Shown here in pieces: positions 30,807-39,790 of a DNA stretch of 41,883 bases; within the stretch, counting starts at the first letter, position 1, and each line of letters begins with the position of its first letter. The DNA comes from a virus, in the IMG/VR virus record IMGVR_UViG_3300022921_000040, positions 1-41,883 of that record. One strand, 5' to 3'. Made by a program: the position numbers and the translations under genes. The notes beneath the pieces were generated by a model. It made no database searches and was not told the origin of the DNA. It worked only from the letters and a program-made list of their open reading frames with translations.

Positions 30807-31511
30807 TTATGAGTTTTCTTTTTGGTATTGATTGGTATCCAAACTTGTCGCTCCTTGAACAACCTCTGCGTCTCTTATTGTAACACCAGCTAATTTAAGA
30901 ATCTCTAAAACAAGTTTTGGTGCGTCTTCAGCGGGAACTTCGAAGTCTTGGTATCCAGTTATGTTAGGGTTGAATATAGGGTCTTCTGAAGCTGATATGT
31001 TTTGATAAGTCCACACAGGGTCTTTAGGAACTCTTATGTAGTTAACTATTACATCCACTGTTACATTTGTCGGGTTCATTTTGTATACACCATCAGACTC
31101 AGTGTATGTGGGATATAGTGAGTTTGGAGAGGTCATATTAGATGAACCAAGAAGTAAAGCTCTAGAAAGAGAAACCTTTTCAGCAATCTTTCCGTCGTAC
31201 TGCAAGTTAATCGCTTGGTACATATCAGAAGGTATCGGGTAAGAACTTCCGTCAATACTAATATCATCTGACGTTACAAAAGAATCTATCTTTTCTTGCA
31301 ACGCACTTAAGGTGTCTCCGTGCTCAGAGCTGAGTCTTCTAGCGTTTTTCATCGCTACAAGCTTGTTATATTCAGAGAAGTATAGGTTGAATACATTCAT
31401 CTGAGCCTGCTTAGCGTATAAGTTAAACTGCTCAGGAGTCAAGTACCCTCTATTCTCTTTATTTAACGCAGTGAGAACAGTCTTTCTCACGTCGTCTATC
31501 ATATGAACCAT
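30807..31511 (-). CDS. Head-tail connector/ring protein (234 aa)
   Basis: It opens with a helix bundle (VRKTVLTALNKENRGYLTPEQFNLYAKQAQ), then a beta domain with YPIPSDMYQ and the phrase VNYIRVPKDPVWTY (about 160-173), which I associate with a neck protein of crAss-like phages. EAPKLVLEILKLAGVTIRD-type C-terminal helix. The gene has its own terminator-promoter junction upstream (31529-31568), so it starts a new transcript segment with the ring and nozzle genes. Confidence 0.6.
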   Translation of the reverse strand: MVHMIDDVRKTVLTALNKENRGYLTPEQFNLYAKQAQMNVFNLYFSEYNKLVAMKNARRLSSEHGDTLSALQEKIDSFVTSDDISIDGSSYPIPSDMYQAINLQYDGKIAEKVSLSRALLLGSSNMTSPNSLYPTYTESDGVYKMNPTNVTVDVIVNYIRVPKDPVWTYQNISASEDPIFNPNITGYQDFEVPAEDAPKLVLEILKLAGVTIRDAEVVQGATSLDTNQYQKENS

Positions 31512-31528
31512 ATCCCGTTTATTTGGTA

Positions 31529-31536
31529 CAAAAATA
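31529..31536 (-). promoter_or_regulatory. Promoter -7 box before the ring-protein genes
   Basis: Minus-strand TATTTTTG ends 17 nt before ATG 31511, directly following the U-run of the terminator at 31538-31568. It would restart transcription for the ring and nozzle genes after termination of the preceding unit. The -33 region falls inside the hairpin. Confidence 0.45.
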
Positions 31537-31537
31537 C

Positions 31538-31568
31538 AAAAAAAAAGAGGATGCCTTTTGACACCCTC
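31538..31568 (-). terminator. Terminator after the 251-aa capsid-block gene
   Basis: On the minus strand, a 9-bp stem GAGGGTGTC/GGCATCCTC (two G-U pairs) with an AAAA loop, followed by nine U residues. It lies 27 nt past the stop codon of the gene at 31595. Confidence 0.88.
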
Positions 31569-31594
31569 CTTTCACATATGCTTTGAACGTATGC

Positions 31595-32350
31595 TTACAA
31601 TTCGTTTGCGATCTTTTGCATAACGTCAAGTCCTTCGTCTGTTTTAAAATAAGCACCTAGAGCAGAGTAAACATTCTCACCGTAAGGTATGGTAACAATC
31701 TTCTCTTTCTTTCCAGATCCCCACTTAACAGTTCGTTGATCTTGGTCTACAGAAATAACTCCCATTTCAACCGCTCTAATAGCTAAGTTTCTAAGTTTAA
31801 GGTTCTCGTCGTTGAGTAACCCCATGAACTTATCTGGGTTGTTTTTAGCCCACATCAACATATCTCTCTTAATTTCTTTAGAGGTCATGTTATTGATACG
31901 ACCTTTGATTACAGATCTTGCGATAGCTTCTAAATCTTCAATATCTAAAGACCTAACTGCGTTCATTGCTTCAAGTTCCAACTCAACTCTATCAAGCTCA
32001 GCTTCTGCTTGTGCTCCAGGGTCAAATTCAAAAAATATGCTACCGTTATCTGGGTGCTTTAATAAAAATTCTTGTAATACTTGGTCTTCTTTACGAATAT
32101 CTAGTCTACCGTTTCTAAATATGATAGCAGGAAGTGAAACATCACCTACTTGCTCGTCTTCAAAGACACTTGTTTGGTTTGATGCATAACGAAGTGTTCT
32201 ATACACTCGCATTTCTTCATCAAAATATTGTAGTGGTTTATTTGTTGAGTGTCTTGAACGTAAGATATAGTTCACAGGTGTTAGACCATCCTTTAAGATA
32301 AACACTCTATTTTTTAGCTCAGGAAGAGCCTTTGCAATTCTTTTTGCCAT
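31595..32350 (-). CDS. Capsid-block protein, possibly decoration or vertex (251 aa)
   Basis: Not named with confidence. The N-terminal half contains DVSLPAIIFRNGRLDIRKED followed by QVLQEFLLKHPDN (near 100-115), a layout I recall from capsid-block proteins of marine phages. The second half is helical (LELEAMNAVRSLDIEDLEAI). It has terminators on both sides (32372-32422 and 31538-31568), so it is an isolated unit after the major capsid gene, which often marks a separately dosed structural protein. Confidence 0.6.
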   Translation of the reverse strand: MAKRIAKALPELKNRVFILKDGLTPVNYILRSRHSTNKPLQYFDEEMRVYRTLRYASNQTSVFEDEQVGDVSLPAIIFRNGRLDIRKEDQVLQEFLLKHPDNGSIFFEFDPGAQAEAELDRVELELEAMNAVRSLDIEDLEAIARSVIKGRINNMTSKEIKRDMLMWAKNNPDKFMGLLNDENLKLRNLAIRAVEMGVISVDQDQRTVKWGSGKKEKIVTIPYGENVYSALGAYFKTDEGLDVMQKIANEL

Positions 32351-32371
32351 TTTATTGTTATTTAATTTGAT

Positions 32372-32422
32372 TAAAAATAAAGGTAGTAATTACCCCCGCC
32401 GTTGTGACGAGGGTAAACTACC
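32372..32422 (-). terminator. Terminator after the major capsid gene
   Basis: Minus strand: GGTAGT-TTACCC pairs with GGGTAA-TT-ACTACC, a 12-bp stem with a 2-base bulge and a GC-rich loop, followed by TTTATTTTT. It lies 9 nt after the capsid stop codon. Partial read-through would set the capsid to downstream gene ratio. Confidence 0.85.
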
Positions 32423-32430
32423 GAGGTATA

Positions 32431-33774
32431 TTACTTCAATAATACGAAGTTGTTAGCTCCCATAACACAAAGTGCACGCTCTGATAAGAAGTGTACTTGC
32501 ATTGCATCAAGATCGCTATTGCTAGCTCCACCAGCAGATCCAACTACCCAAGACTTGTATTTACGGTCTTCAGTAGCAGAACGGCGGTACTTAACGTGTA
32601 GGAAAGGAAGAGTCGCTGACTCACCCATTACTTCGTCATATACGCTAGTTGTACCAGCTGGAGCAATTAAACCATCTACACCACCAGCGATAGCGCCAGT
32701 TGTAGCGTCGTTTAAGTATTTCCAGTCAGTCTTATAGAAATCATATCCTAAGTTGAATCCTGAGAATCCAAGGCTAAGAGCCATGTTTTCGTCATTATCA
32801 AATAAACCGTAAGATGCAGCTCCTTGAGTTCCGTAAGTGTTTAATCCAGCTAATACAGCGTCAATCTCGAAAGATTTAGTTCTGTTAACAAAGATTACGT
32901 TCTCTTGGATAGCTCCTTCTTGGTCTAGTACCTTAACGATGTTATCGATATCGGTTTTGCTATCAATAGATCCAGCAGCGATGTTACCACCTTGCTCTAC
33001 TTGGTAGAATAAACCTTCAGTACCTTTATAGTTCTCAGTAAGAGCAGCAGATCCAGCAGCAGCAGGAACGCCCTCTACCATAGAAAGCTCTAGGTAATCT
33101 TCGAAACGCTTACGTGTTTCAGACTCAGACTTTAGGTACCATAGGTATCCAGCGCCTTCTACTTCGATCCATCCGATTTGAGCCATGTCAGAACCAGCTA
33201 CTTCATACTTATCTTTAATGATAATAGGAGTAACAGAGTGAATGTCTTTAGGAGCTTCTAGAGATCCAGACATACCATTAGTTCCTTTTCTGAATTCAGA
33301 ACCGTAAACAAAACCAGAGATAGCTGCACCTGTAACAGTTAATGAAGCGCCTGCATATGGAGCTACTTCAAATTCATTAGCGGTTAAGCCCTCTGCTAGT
33401 ACAATACCTTTATCAGTGTTTGTACCGTCAGTTAAGATAACTGTTTGACCAGCTCTAAAAGAGTGACCAGTTGCAGTAATTACATTACCAGTTACAGACA
33501 TTCCTGTAGCAGCAATGTGAAGACGACCTTGCTCTGACCACTGGATAATATCAGAAGAGAAAGGAACTTCAGCTCCCATTCTTGATAGGAATCCAGATAC
33601 AGAACGATTACCGTACTTTGCGAATTCTTTAGCTTGTGTGTCAGGTAGGTACTGAGACGCGAATGCGAATGTATCCCCAATATAGTTACCTGGTAAAGCT
33701 ACCTTTGATGGTGCAGGTGTTAAATTTGCTGCTGGTAAAACTCCAGCTGCTGCACCGTTTAAATCTAATGCCAT
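32431..33774 (-). CDS. Major capsid protein
   Basis: At 447 aa, HK97-fold type by position and sequence. FASQYLPDTQAKEFAKYGNRS in the N-terminal arm, a beta-rich inserted domain at about residues 95-160 (GHSFRAGQTVILTDGTN), ETRKRFEDYLELSMVEG (spine helix region) and the C-terminal signature HFLSERALCVMGANNF. These match the capsid proteins of crAss-like phages as I recall them. It follows a candidate scaffold gene, as usual, and precedes a strong terminator. Its codons use the preferred Ala/Gly/Val set more than its neighbours do, as expected for the most abundant protein. Start ATG follows the A-rich AAAAAACATAAAAA. Confidence 0.88.
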   Translation of the reverse strand: MALDLNGAAAGVLPAANLTPAPSKVALPGNYIGDTFAFASQYLPDTQAKEFAKYGNRSVSGFLSRMGAEVPFSSDIIQWSEQGRLHIAATGMSVTGNVITATGHSFRAGQTVILTDGTNTDKGIVLAEGLTANEFEVAPYAGASLTVTGAAISGFVYGSEFRKGTNGMSGSLEAPKDIHSVTPIIIKDKYEVAGSDMAQIGWIEVEGAGYLWYLKSESETRKRFEDYLELSMVEGVPAAAGSAALTENYKGTEGLFYQVEQGGNIAAGSIDSKTDIDNIVKVLDQEGAIQENVIFVNRTKSFEIDAVLAGLNTYGTQGAASYGLFDNDENMALSLGFSGFNLGYDFYKTDWKYLNDATTGAIAGGVDGLIAPAGTTSVYDEVMGESATLPFLHVKYRRSATEDRKYKSWVVGSAGGASNSDLDAMQVHFLSERALCVMGANNFVLLK

Positions 33775-33796
33775 TTTTTATGTTTTTTAGCGTTGT

Positions 33797-34879
33797 TTAA
33801 AATTTTAGTTTAAATTCGCTACTTGAATCATTCACCAACCTGATTTTCGGCACTCCTGTCTCAACACCCTTGTTATCCCGAACAGACATGTCGATGTTCT
33901 TGGTTTCTTTTACAATCCCATCGGTTGCGTCTGCTCTACCCTGCTCATAGAAATATTTGGCCATGGCGTCTGCATTAGTCGCAGCGAATAGAGCTTTGTG
34001 ATATGAGGTGGCATCTTTTATGATACCATTCTCATCCAAGTGTTGAGCAAAGAAATTAGAAATATCAGACTGAAACTCTTTGACTTTGTTTACATCCTTC
34101 GGGACAAACGCTTGTTTCTTTTCTCCGAGATCGAATTCAAAACCTTTGAACTCTTCATTGAATAGACTGCTTGTCTTTTCAGCGAAAACTTTAGCCCTTT
34201 GCTCAGTTAGTTCCTTTTCCTTTTGCGAACTTTGTTTATAGTCATTGTAAAACTCGTAAGCCTCTTTTACGTCTTCAGGAAGGTTAGCAGAACTTGACTC
34301 AAGTGGTGCCTTATACCTTTCCTTCAAATCATTAAAGTGGTTTCGAGCTTTATATAACTCATCTTTTAATGCTACCTTCTTTTCTCTAATCTCATCATTC
34401 TCTGCGTAATCCTCATCGTAAGAGAAATTCTTATTGATAAGGAAATCAATATCCTCATCGTCTAAGTGTGGCTTAGTTTCTTTGTAGTACTGTCGTAACA
34501 CGTTAGTGTCTTCAACTGAGTTCCAGTCTTTTTGTAGGTTTAAGTAATCCTCAAAACCACGTCCTGTCTCTTTTTTGTACTCTAAAAACTTAGCTACATC
34601 TTCAGGTAGCTCTTCAGTATTTGTCTGAACTTTTACTTCTTCGAGCTCTTTGATTCTGGCGTAAAGTGAATCTACGTCAACCTCTGGCTCCTGTGCTGCA
34701 ACAACAGGTTCTTCTTGTGGTTCTTCCTCCACTACTTCTGGCTCAGAAACTTCTTCTTGAACCTCTGTATTTACATCCTCAGTCAGCTCTTCAGTTACTT
34801 CTTCTTGAGCTTCAACCTCTGGCTGTTCTGGCTCAATAGCGTTTCCGTTATCGTCCAGTACTTTAAAATTCCATTCCAT
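33797..34879 (-). CDS. Candidate scaffolding protein (360 aa)
   Basis: It is placed between portal and capsid genes, where a scaffold is expected. The first 70 residues are extremely acidic and low in complexity (QEEVTEELTEDVNTEVQEEV), the middle is helical and coiled (RKKVALKDELYKARNHFNDLKE type), and the C-terminus IRLVNDSSSEFKLKF is a short basic tail that could bind the capsid. No enzymatic motif. Composition fits a capsid scaffold; a head protease fusion is not seen. A promoter box lies upstream. Confidence 0.6.
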   Translation of the reverse strand: MEWNFKVLDDNGNAIEPEQPEVEAQEEVTEELTEDVNTEVQEEVSEPEVVEEEPQEEPVVAAQEPEVDVDSLYARIKELEEVKVQTNTEELPEDVAKFLEYKKETGRGFEDYLNLQKDWNSVEDTNVLRQYYKETKPHLDDEDIDFLINKNFSYDEDYAENDEIREKKVALKDELYKARNHFNDLKERYKAPLESSSANLPEDVKEAYEFYNDYKQSSQKEKELTEQRAKVFAEKTSSLFNEEFKGFEFDLGEKKQAFVPKDVNKVKEFQSDISNFFAQHLDENGIIKDATSYHKALFAATNADAMAKYFYEQGRADATDGIVKETKNIDMSVRDNKGVETGVPKIRLVNDSSSEFKLKF

Positions 34880-34897
34880 ATTATATTAGATTTGGCA

Positions 34898-34905
34898 CAA
34901 AGATA
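34898..34905 (-). promoter_or_regulatory. Promoter -7 box before the scaffold and capsid genes
   Basis: Minus-strand TATCTTTG ends 18 nt before the candidate scaffold start, in the 34-nt gap after the portal gene. It fits TAnnTTTG, giving a leader of roughly ten bases. It would provide extra scaffold and capsid mRNA over the portal transcript. Confidence 0.55.
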
Positions 34906-34913
34906 CAAAAACC

Positions 34914-37328
34914 TTAAATATCCATTAAACCTTCAAGTCCAGAGCCTAGTGAGTCCTGTCCATCAAAGTCTATTGGGTCTAAGTCTTGGTTTCTTTGCTG
35001 AATTAATTTAGATTGTTGGGTTGCTTGCTTAGCAGTTCTTTGATCTTTACGATCTTCTTTGTATTTCTCCTTATCCATATGTCCTTGTACTTCAGCCATC
35101 TTTATTTGGCTGTCCATACTCTTCTGCATTTGAATAAGTTGTGACTTCAATTGAAACTCCATCTGCATTCTCTGTAACTCGTACTGAGCCTCTAACTCTT
35201 TTAGTTTGGCCTTAACCTCACCTTCAGTCATTATAGTCTGTTGCTTACCTTGTTCAGCGGTCATAGCTGCTTGTTGGTTTGCTTCAGCTTGCAATGCAAT
35301 ATTCTCTTGTTGTCTCTTGTTATCTAACTTCTCTTTTCTTTGCTTTCTAACCTTAAGAAGTTGAGAAGCAATCTTGGTGTTTTTGATAGACCTAACATCA
35401 ATAGCGTCGTCAATATCAATCTTTCCATTAGCTAAAGCTACTTGAATGTTTTGTTCTAAAACAGCCTTCTCTTCTTCGTCTGGATGCAACTCAATATATA
35501 TACCAAAGTCATGTAGGTGTAGTTCAGAAATTTCTTTTAATATCTCTAAACTAGCTCTACCAATGTTTTTAGCAAAGTCCTCTGCCATATCAGAGTACTC
35601 CAACATGTCAGATATTCTATAACTGATACACTCAGCAATACGTTGAGTAACAAATAGTCCAGACTTTAAGATATGTCTTGTAGCTGTATTTGAGTTTAGT
35701 GCTGCTAGTTTTTGTACACCCACCAAAGAGTTTGAATCTGGCATACTACCGTCTCTAGCCTCATTAAGACCTGTTACAGACCTAATCATATTTAGGTTGT
35801 AGTTGTACATACTAATAAGCGAACTAATCTTACCGTTTGCTCCAGAAGAAGTTAGCTCTTGTACTGGCACTTTACCGTGGTTGTACTCACCATCTTCAGT
35901 ATAGCTACGACCAATAACCGATCCTGTTTGGAAGTAAAGGTTAAGCGCTTCTTGAGGTGTATACGAAGCTCCGTTACCCAAGTTAATAGATGCCAGACCA
36001 TCAATATCTAAGTACACACCATCAGGTATCATCTTAGAGGTTACTTGCTGAAGCTTTAGGTGAACCATTTGGATCTGGTCAGCAAAAGGAATCATTCGCT
36101 TTACCAAAGAGTCAATCTGTCCTCTATACATTTTAGGGGCAGACACAATATACGGCGCGTGAACTTTTTCGATGGCTGACTTTGGTCTAACCATATTTTT
36201 CATAAGATCCCATTTAAGAATCTTATCTGTACCAAGAACTAGTACACCCTCATACCAAACGTCAATACGCTTTGATAGTACCTCAAACTTTTCGTTCTCT
36301 GGCGGGTTGAATGAATCATCCTTTTTGATTACTTTATCAGTCCCAACTGGAGTAACCTTTTTCTTGTATACAATATTCTTATCTGTCTTATAACAGAAGT
36401 AAAGTAAGTTTACCGTGTTCTTATCAAACTCAGAGTTAGATGCACTAAACTCTTTTCTTAGGTTTTGATAGTAGTCCCACTTAGACGCTGTCTTAGCAAT
36501 ATCTCTTAGCTCATCAGTACTTAGTGATGGATCGAGTTTTTTAAGCTCTGTAACGTTAACGTTTTTTACCTCTCCGAAATAGTAACAATCCTTAAACGTT
36601 GGGTCGTCTGTAGGGCTATGGATAAGGTTTGCTGGGTCAACGTACTCGACTCTAATACCATCGTGGTTGTTGAAAGAGTGTTTTAACGCTGATATACCAA
36701 TAACAGTAGCGTCTTCGTCAATCCTCTTTTTAATTAACTCGTAGTCATTATTGTTAAGGATTGATTCGATAGCTTTTTCTTCAGCAATCTCAATATCATC
36801 CTTGTAGTCAATAATCATATGTAAGTCAAGCTCGTCCTGTGTTTTAGGTAACAAATCTGACTCAATAGAAAACATATCTTCTCCAATATTCTCACCGATT
36901 TTCTCAAACAAATCCTTGTTTCGCATTTCGGTTTGAATCTTGTTTTTGTAAACAGACTTTTTGTTGCTAGATACAGAGTCTACAGCGTTGGCTTTTACGT
37001 CAAACAGTCTGTTAGACATTCCGTTAACAACAATGTCTACAAACTTAGGGATGATAGGTACTGGAGTCCAGTCTAAATTTAGGTAAGAAATGTCTCCGTT
37101 AACAGACATCTCATCTTTGTATTTTTTAACAGACTGCTCACCCATTGCGTAGCTACGCAAGTTATGATAATTTCTTCTGCTATTGTAGAATCTAGAACCG
37201 CTACCGTCTCTTTTAAACCACTCATTCTCAATGGCTCTACCTACTTGTAGACCATATTCAGGTGTAGCTTTCTTTGAGTCAGAAGCAAATTGATCTGGAA
37301 ATCCACCAACATCTGATGTTTTTGCCAT
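34914..37328 (-). CDS. Portal protein (crAss-like type)
   Basis: 804 aa. The front half carries NYHNLRSYAMGEQSVKKYK and LDWTPVPIIPKFVD (85-98), a run I associate with the large portals of crAss-like phages, followed by a mostly helical stem and crown. Residues about 640-770 form a long coiled coil rich in Gln, Lys and Met (LQRMQMEFQLKSQLIQMQK), the barrel-like C-terminal extension. Twelve copies would form the DNA gate. It sits 1 nt after TerL, the normal order TerL-portal-capsid. Confidence 0.9.
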   Translation of the reverse strand: MAKTSDVGGFPDQFASDSKKATPEYGLQVGRAIENEWFKRDGSGSRFYNSRRNYHNLRSYAMGEQSVKKYKDEMSVNGDISYLNLDWTPVPIIPKFVDIVVNGMSNRLFDVKANAVDSVSSNKKSVYKNKIQTEMRNKDLFEKIGENIGEDMFSIESDLLPKTQDELDLHMIIDYKDDIEIAEEKAIESILNNNDYELIKKRIDEDATVIGISALKHSFNNHDGIRVEYVDPANLIHSPTDDPTFKDCYYFGEVKNVNVTELKKLDPSLSTDELRDIAKTASKWDYYQNLRKEFSASNSEFDKNTVNLLYFCYKTDKNIVYKKKVTPVGTDKVIKKDDSFNPPENEKFEVLSKRIDVWYEGVLVLGTDKILKWDLMKNMVRPKSAIEKVHAPYIVSAPKMYRGQIDSLVKRMIPFADQIQMVHLKLQQVTSKMIPDGVYLDIDGLASINLGNGASYTPQEALNLYFQTGSVIGRSYTEDGEYNHGKVPVQELTSSGANGKISSLISMYNYNLNMIRSVTGLNEARDGSMPDSNSLVGVQKLAALNSNTATRHILKSGLFVTQRIAECISYRISDMLEYSDMAEDFAKNIGRASLEILKEISELHLHDFGIYIELHPDEEEKAVLEQNIQVALANGKIDIDDAIDVRSIKNTKIASQLLKVRKQRKEKLDNKRQQENIALQAEANQQAAMTAEQGKQQTIMTEGEVKAKLKELEAQYELQRMQMEFQLKSQLIQMQKSMDSQIKMAEVQGHMDKEKYKEDRKDQRTAKQATQQSKLIQQRNQDLDPIDFDGQDSLGSGLEGLMDI

Positions 37329-37329
37329 A

Positions 37330-39570
37330 TTATTTCTTTAGTATTGAGCTAAATAAACCGCTGTTATTATACTTTGCAAAGTTAACATTTATTTCTTTAC
37401 TGACTTTTTGTGGTTTCACAAGGTATTTTTGGTTAGCCATAATAGCTAATCCCGATGATACAGTGGCGTCAAACTTGGTACGCTTGCTGATATCGTAGTT
37501 AGCCCAATCAATAAGTGTCCTGTTAAAATACATGTTACCAGAACCTTCTTCAGTTAGCCCAACATGCTCTTCTATATAAGCCTCTAAAGCCTCTGCGTGT
37601 ATTGATATTACTGCTTGAGACGAAGGTATGCCGCCCAGTTCTTTCTCTGCCTTAGACAAATTATTTTTATGTTTGTCTGGCCTATCAATACTATATCCTC
37701 TATATCCCCTATTCTTAAGGTGATACAAAAGACGTGGTTTATTGTTCTCTGCAAGTACTGGCATACCATAGAAAACTAAAGCCATTAGTACGTCTTCATA
37801 AAACAACTCTGCGGTCTGAGGCCTAGCTATGTACTCCAAGAAAAACTGATTACTCGGAGCGTCGTCCATATTAAATTTGGTCACGCCATGTAGTGCACCA
37901 TTTGATCCACCACCACCGACAGTTCCGCTGATGTCATAGCTGTCACATCCAAATGCGCCAATATGAACATTTCCAGGATATTTTCGTCCATTTTTGTTTT
38001 CTGTTCTGTTCCTAAGTTGTGGGCTTGGTAACCAAGATACTAAAAATTTACCTCTGTTATTTGGCGTCCAAACCACCTCAGTATCTTTCACCCCGTTCTT
38101 CCAAGAAAAGTCTCCTCTCTTCAATATTCTCTGAGCTTCTAAACCTTCATTATAATCTATCTGCTCGTATATTTTTTGAAGGTTGAACAAACTATTATTT
38201 GCTTCATCTCTAAATGCGTGAGACTCTGTTCTTGGGAACTGACGATAAAACTCGTTAAGTGCGTCAGGGTCGTTCTTTAAGGACTCCACTTCGTTTTCCC
38301 AGTAGTCCAAGACACCATTATCTATAACATCACCCATAGCATCAAACACAGGTTTGTCTGGCTTTCTGAATACGGGCTGCCCATACTCATCTATAAATCC
38401 TTCGAAGTTCCACTCCATAGGTATAAATAAAGAATATAGACCACTCTTAGTTTGTCCGTTAGCGTTACGCTCTAATACATTGGAATCCTCATACATTTTT
38501 TTGAAGTTAGACCCCCCTTTATCTAACGCGTTTGAAGTTGATCCCATCATACACTTTCCAATAATTCGCCGACCGAGTCTAAGAGTGGTCTTTACCACGC
38601 GCCAGTTATTTAGAATGCTATCAGGAGGTAACCATTTACCAGACTCGTCATGTACAAGGAAGCGTAATTTCTCACCATCGTAAGAGTTGTCTCCTGTGTT
38701 TTTCCAGTCAATAGTTGTATCTAAACCTTCTAAATCCGCTGGTCCGTTAGTGTTTTCTATAGTTTTTCTTGTAAGTTTTGATGCAGGTACACGGTAAGCA
38801 AGTTCCGTCTTTGGCCTGTCCATACCATCTTGTATAGGCTTAAAAAAGAAAGGGTAGTTCATTGATATTGGTACCACCTTATCTGTAAACATCTTCTTTG
38901 CATCTGATCCTGTTTTTGACAGTATACCAAAACGAGCGTCGCTTGTTATTGTAGCTAAGTTTACCGTTTCTGATGAAGACATAAAAGAGAATCCTGAACG
39001 ACGATTCTTGAGGTAACACATTCCATAACACCTGTTATCTGCTTTACAAGCTTCCCAAAATATAAAGAATAGTCGGTTTGATTCCCTGTAGTCTGGGTGG
39101 CCAACATCTATCTTTGTCCACTGAAGGTACATGTAGTGGGTTCCTGTTATGTAGGTTGGCTTATTATTATTATTGAACCAGAAACCGTTTTCTCTACGGT
39201 TAAACTCTTCTTCAATATAATCAACCCATTGAGACTTAAATGAGTTAGGATACTCGTTCCAATGGAATATAGACTTGATTTTTGAAAGTTCTTTAGCGTA
39301 CTCAAAAGGCTCCCATCTTTTATATTCGTTAGAATATACGTTTTTAGGTGTAGCAGGTAAAGCTATCTTAAGGTTTTGAATCTCAATAACCTCACCAACA
39401 GTTCCATCCTTAGAAATGCAAACCACGTCGTACTTTTCGTCATAGCCGTATTCCCACTTCTTGTTTTTAGGAAAGCTTATGTCTACAGTTTTACTTAGAC
39501 TTCTTGCTTCTTCCCTCTGCGAAGCTTTGGAATCCTTTACTGCTTGTATCTTCTGTTTCCTCGTTGCCAT
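37330..39570 (-). CDS. Terminase large subunit
   Basis: 746 aa, with ATPase followed by nuclease domain. The ATPase has an adenine-binding FFIFWEACKADNRCYGMCYL, a Walker A-like LKNRRSGFSF (187-196, lacking the classical GKT), Walker B LRFLVHDES (302-310) with D308-E309, and MGSTSN (342-347), the coupling motif. The RNase H-like nuclease part contains FGCDSYDISGT with its catalytic Asp and later Asp positions (YSIDRPDKHK). It packages the genome into the prohead. The first 80 nt overlap the preceding 99-aa gene, and no later Met gives a shorter overlap. Confidence 0.9.
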   Translation of the reverse strand: MATRKQKIQAVKDSKASQREEARSLSKTVDISFPKNKKWEYGYDEKYDVVCISKDGTVGEVIEIQNLKIALPATPKNVYSNEYKRWEPFEYAKELSKIKSIFHWNEYPNSFKSQWVDYIEEEFNRRENGFWFNNNNKPTYITGTHYMYLQWTKIDVGHPDYRESNRLFFIFWEACKADNRCYGMCYLKNRRSGFSFMSSSETVNLATITSDARFGILSKTGSDAKKMFTDKVVPISMNYPFFFKPIQDGMDRPKTELAYRVPASKLTRKTIENTNGPADLEGLDTTIDWKNTGDNSYDGEKLRFLVHDESGKWLPPDSILNNWRVVKTTLRLGRRIIGKCMMGSTSNALDKGGSNFKKMYEDSNVLERNANGQTKSGLYSLFIPMEWNFEGFIDEYGQPVFRKPDKPVFDAMGDVIDNGVLDYWENEVESLKNDPDALNEFYRQFPRTESHAFRDEANNSLFNLQKIYEQIDYNEGLEAQRILKRGDFSWKNGVKDTEVVWTPNNRGKFLVSWLPSPQLRNRTENKNGRKYPGNVHIGAFGCDSYDISGTVGGGGSNGALHGVTKFNMDDAPSNQFFLEYIARPQTAELFYEDVLMALVFYGMPVLAENNKPRLLYHLKNRGYRGYSIDRPDKHKNNLSKAEKELGGIPSSQAVISIHAEALEAYIEEHVGLTEEGSGNMYFNRTLIDWANYDISKRTKFDATVSSGLAIMANQKYLVKPQKVSKEINVNFAKYNNSGLFSSILKK

Positions 39571-39790
39571 CCAACTTAGCTCGTTCTAATTCTATTCTAT
39601 TTAACATATCAAACGCATCGTTCAAAGCCATCTTTTTAGTAGCTGCTGCGTTTTTCAACCTATCCGCTGCTAGGTCGTGCTCTGGGTCATCTGTAATGAT
39701 CTCACTGTGAAGAACTTTTATAAGCTCTTCTACGGCACGTTCTCCAGCAGATATAATACGTTCTATTCTTTTTCTGTTATCGTAAGGCAT
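39491..39790 (-). CDS. Possible terminase small subunit (99 aa)
   Basis: Helical, basic and acidic mixed (RKRIERIISAGERAVEELIKVL and RLKNAAATKKMALNDAFDMLNRIE), ending in a lysine-rich tail (GRSKKSK). It directly precedes and overlaps TerL by 80 nt in another frame. Position and size suggest the DNA-recognition small subunit; no helix-turn-helix motif can be pointed to with certainty. It overlaps the GroES-like gene by 28 nt. Confidence 0.5.
   Translation of the reverse strand: MPYDNRKRIERIISAGERAVEELIKVLHSEIITDDPEHDLAADRLKNAAATKKMALNDAFDMLNRIELERAKLDGNEETEDTSSKGFQSFAEGRSKKSK

Noticed and set aside
37274-37498. A plus-strand 74-aa frame across the TerL/portal junction
   Set aside because: It is antisense to the ends of two confident genes and its hydrophobic content comes from the complement of their codons.
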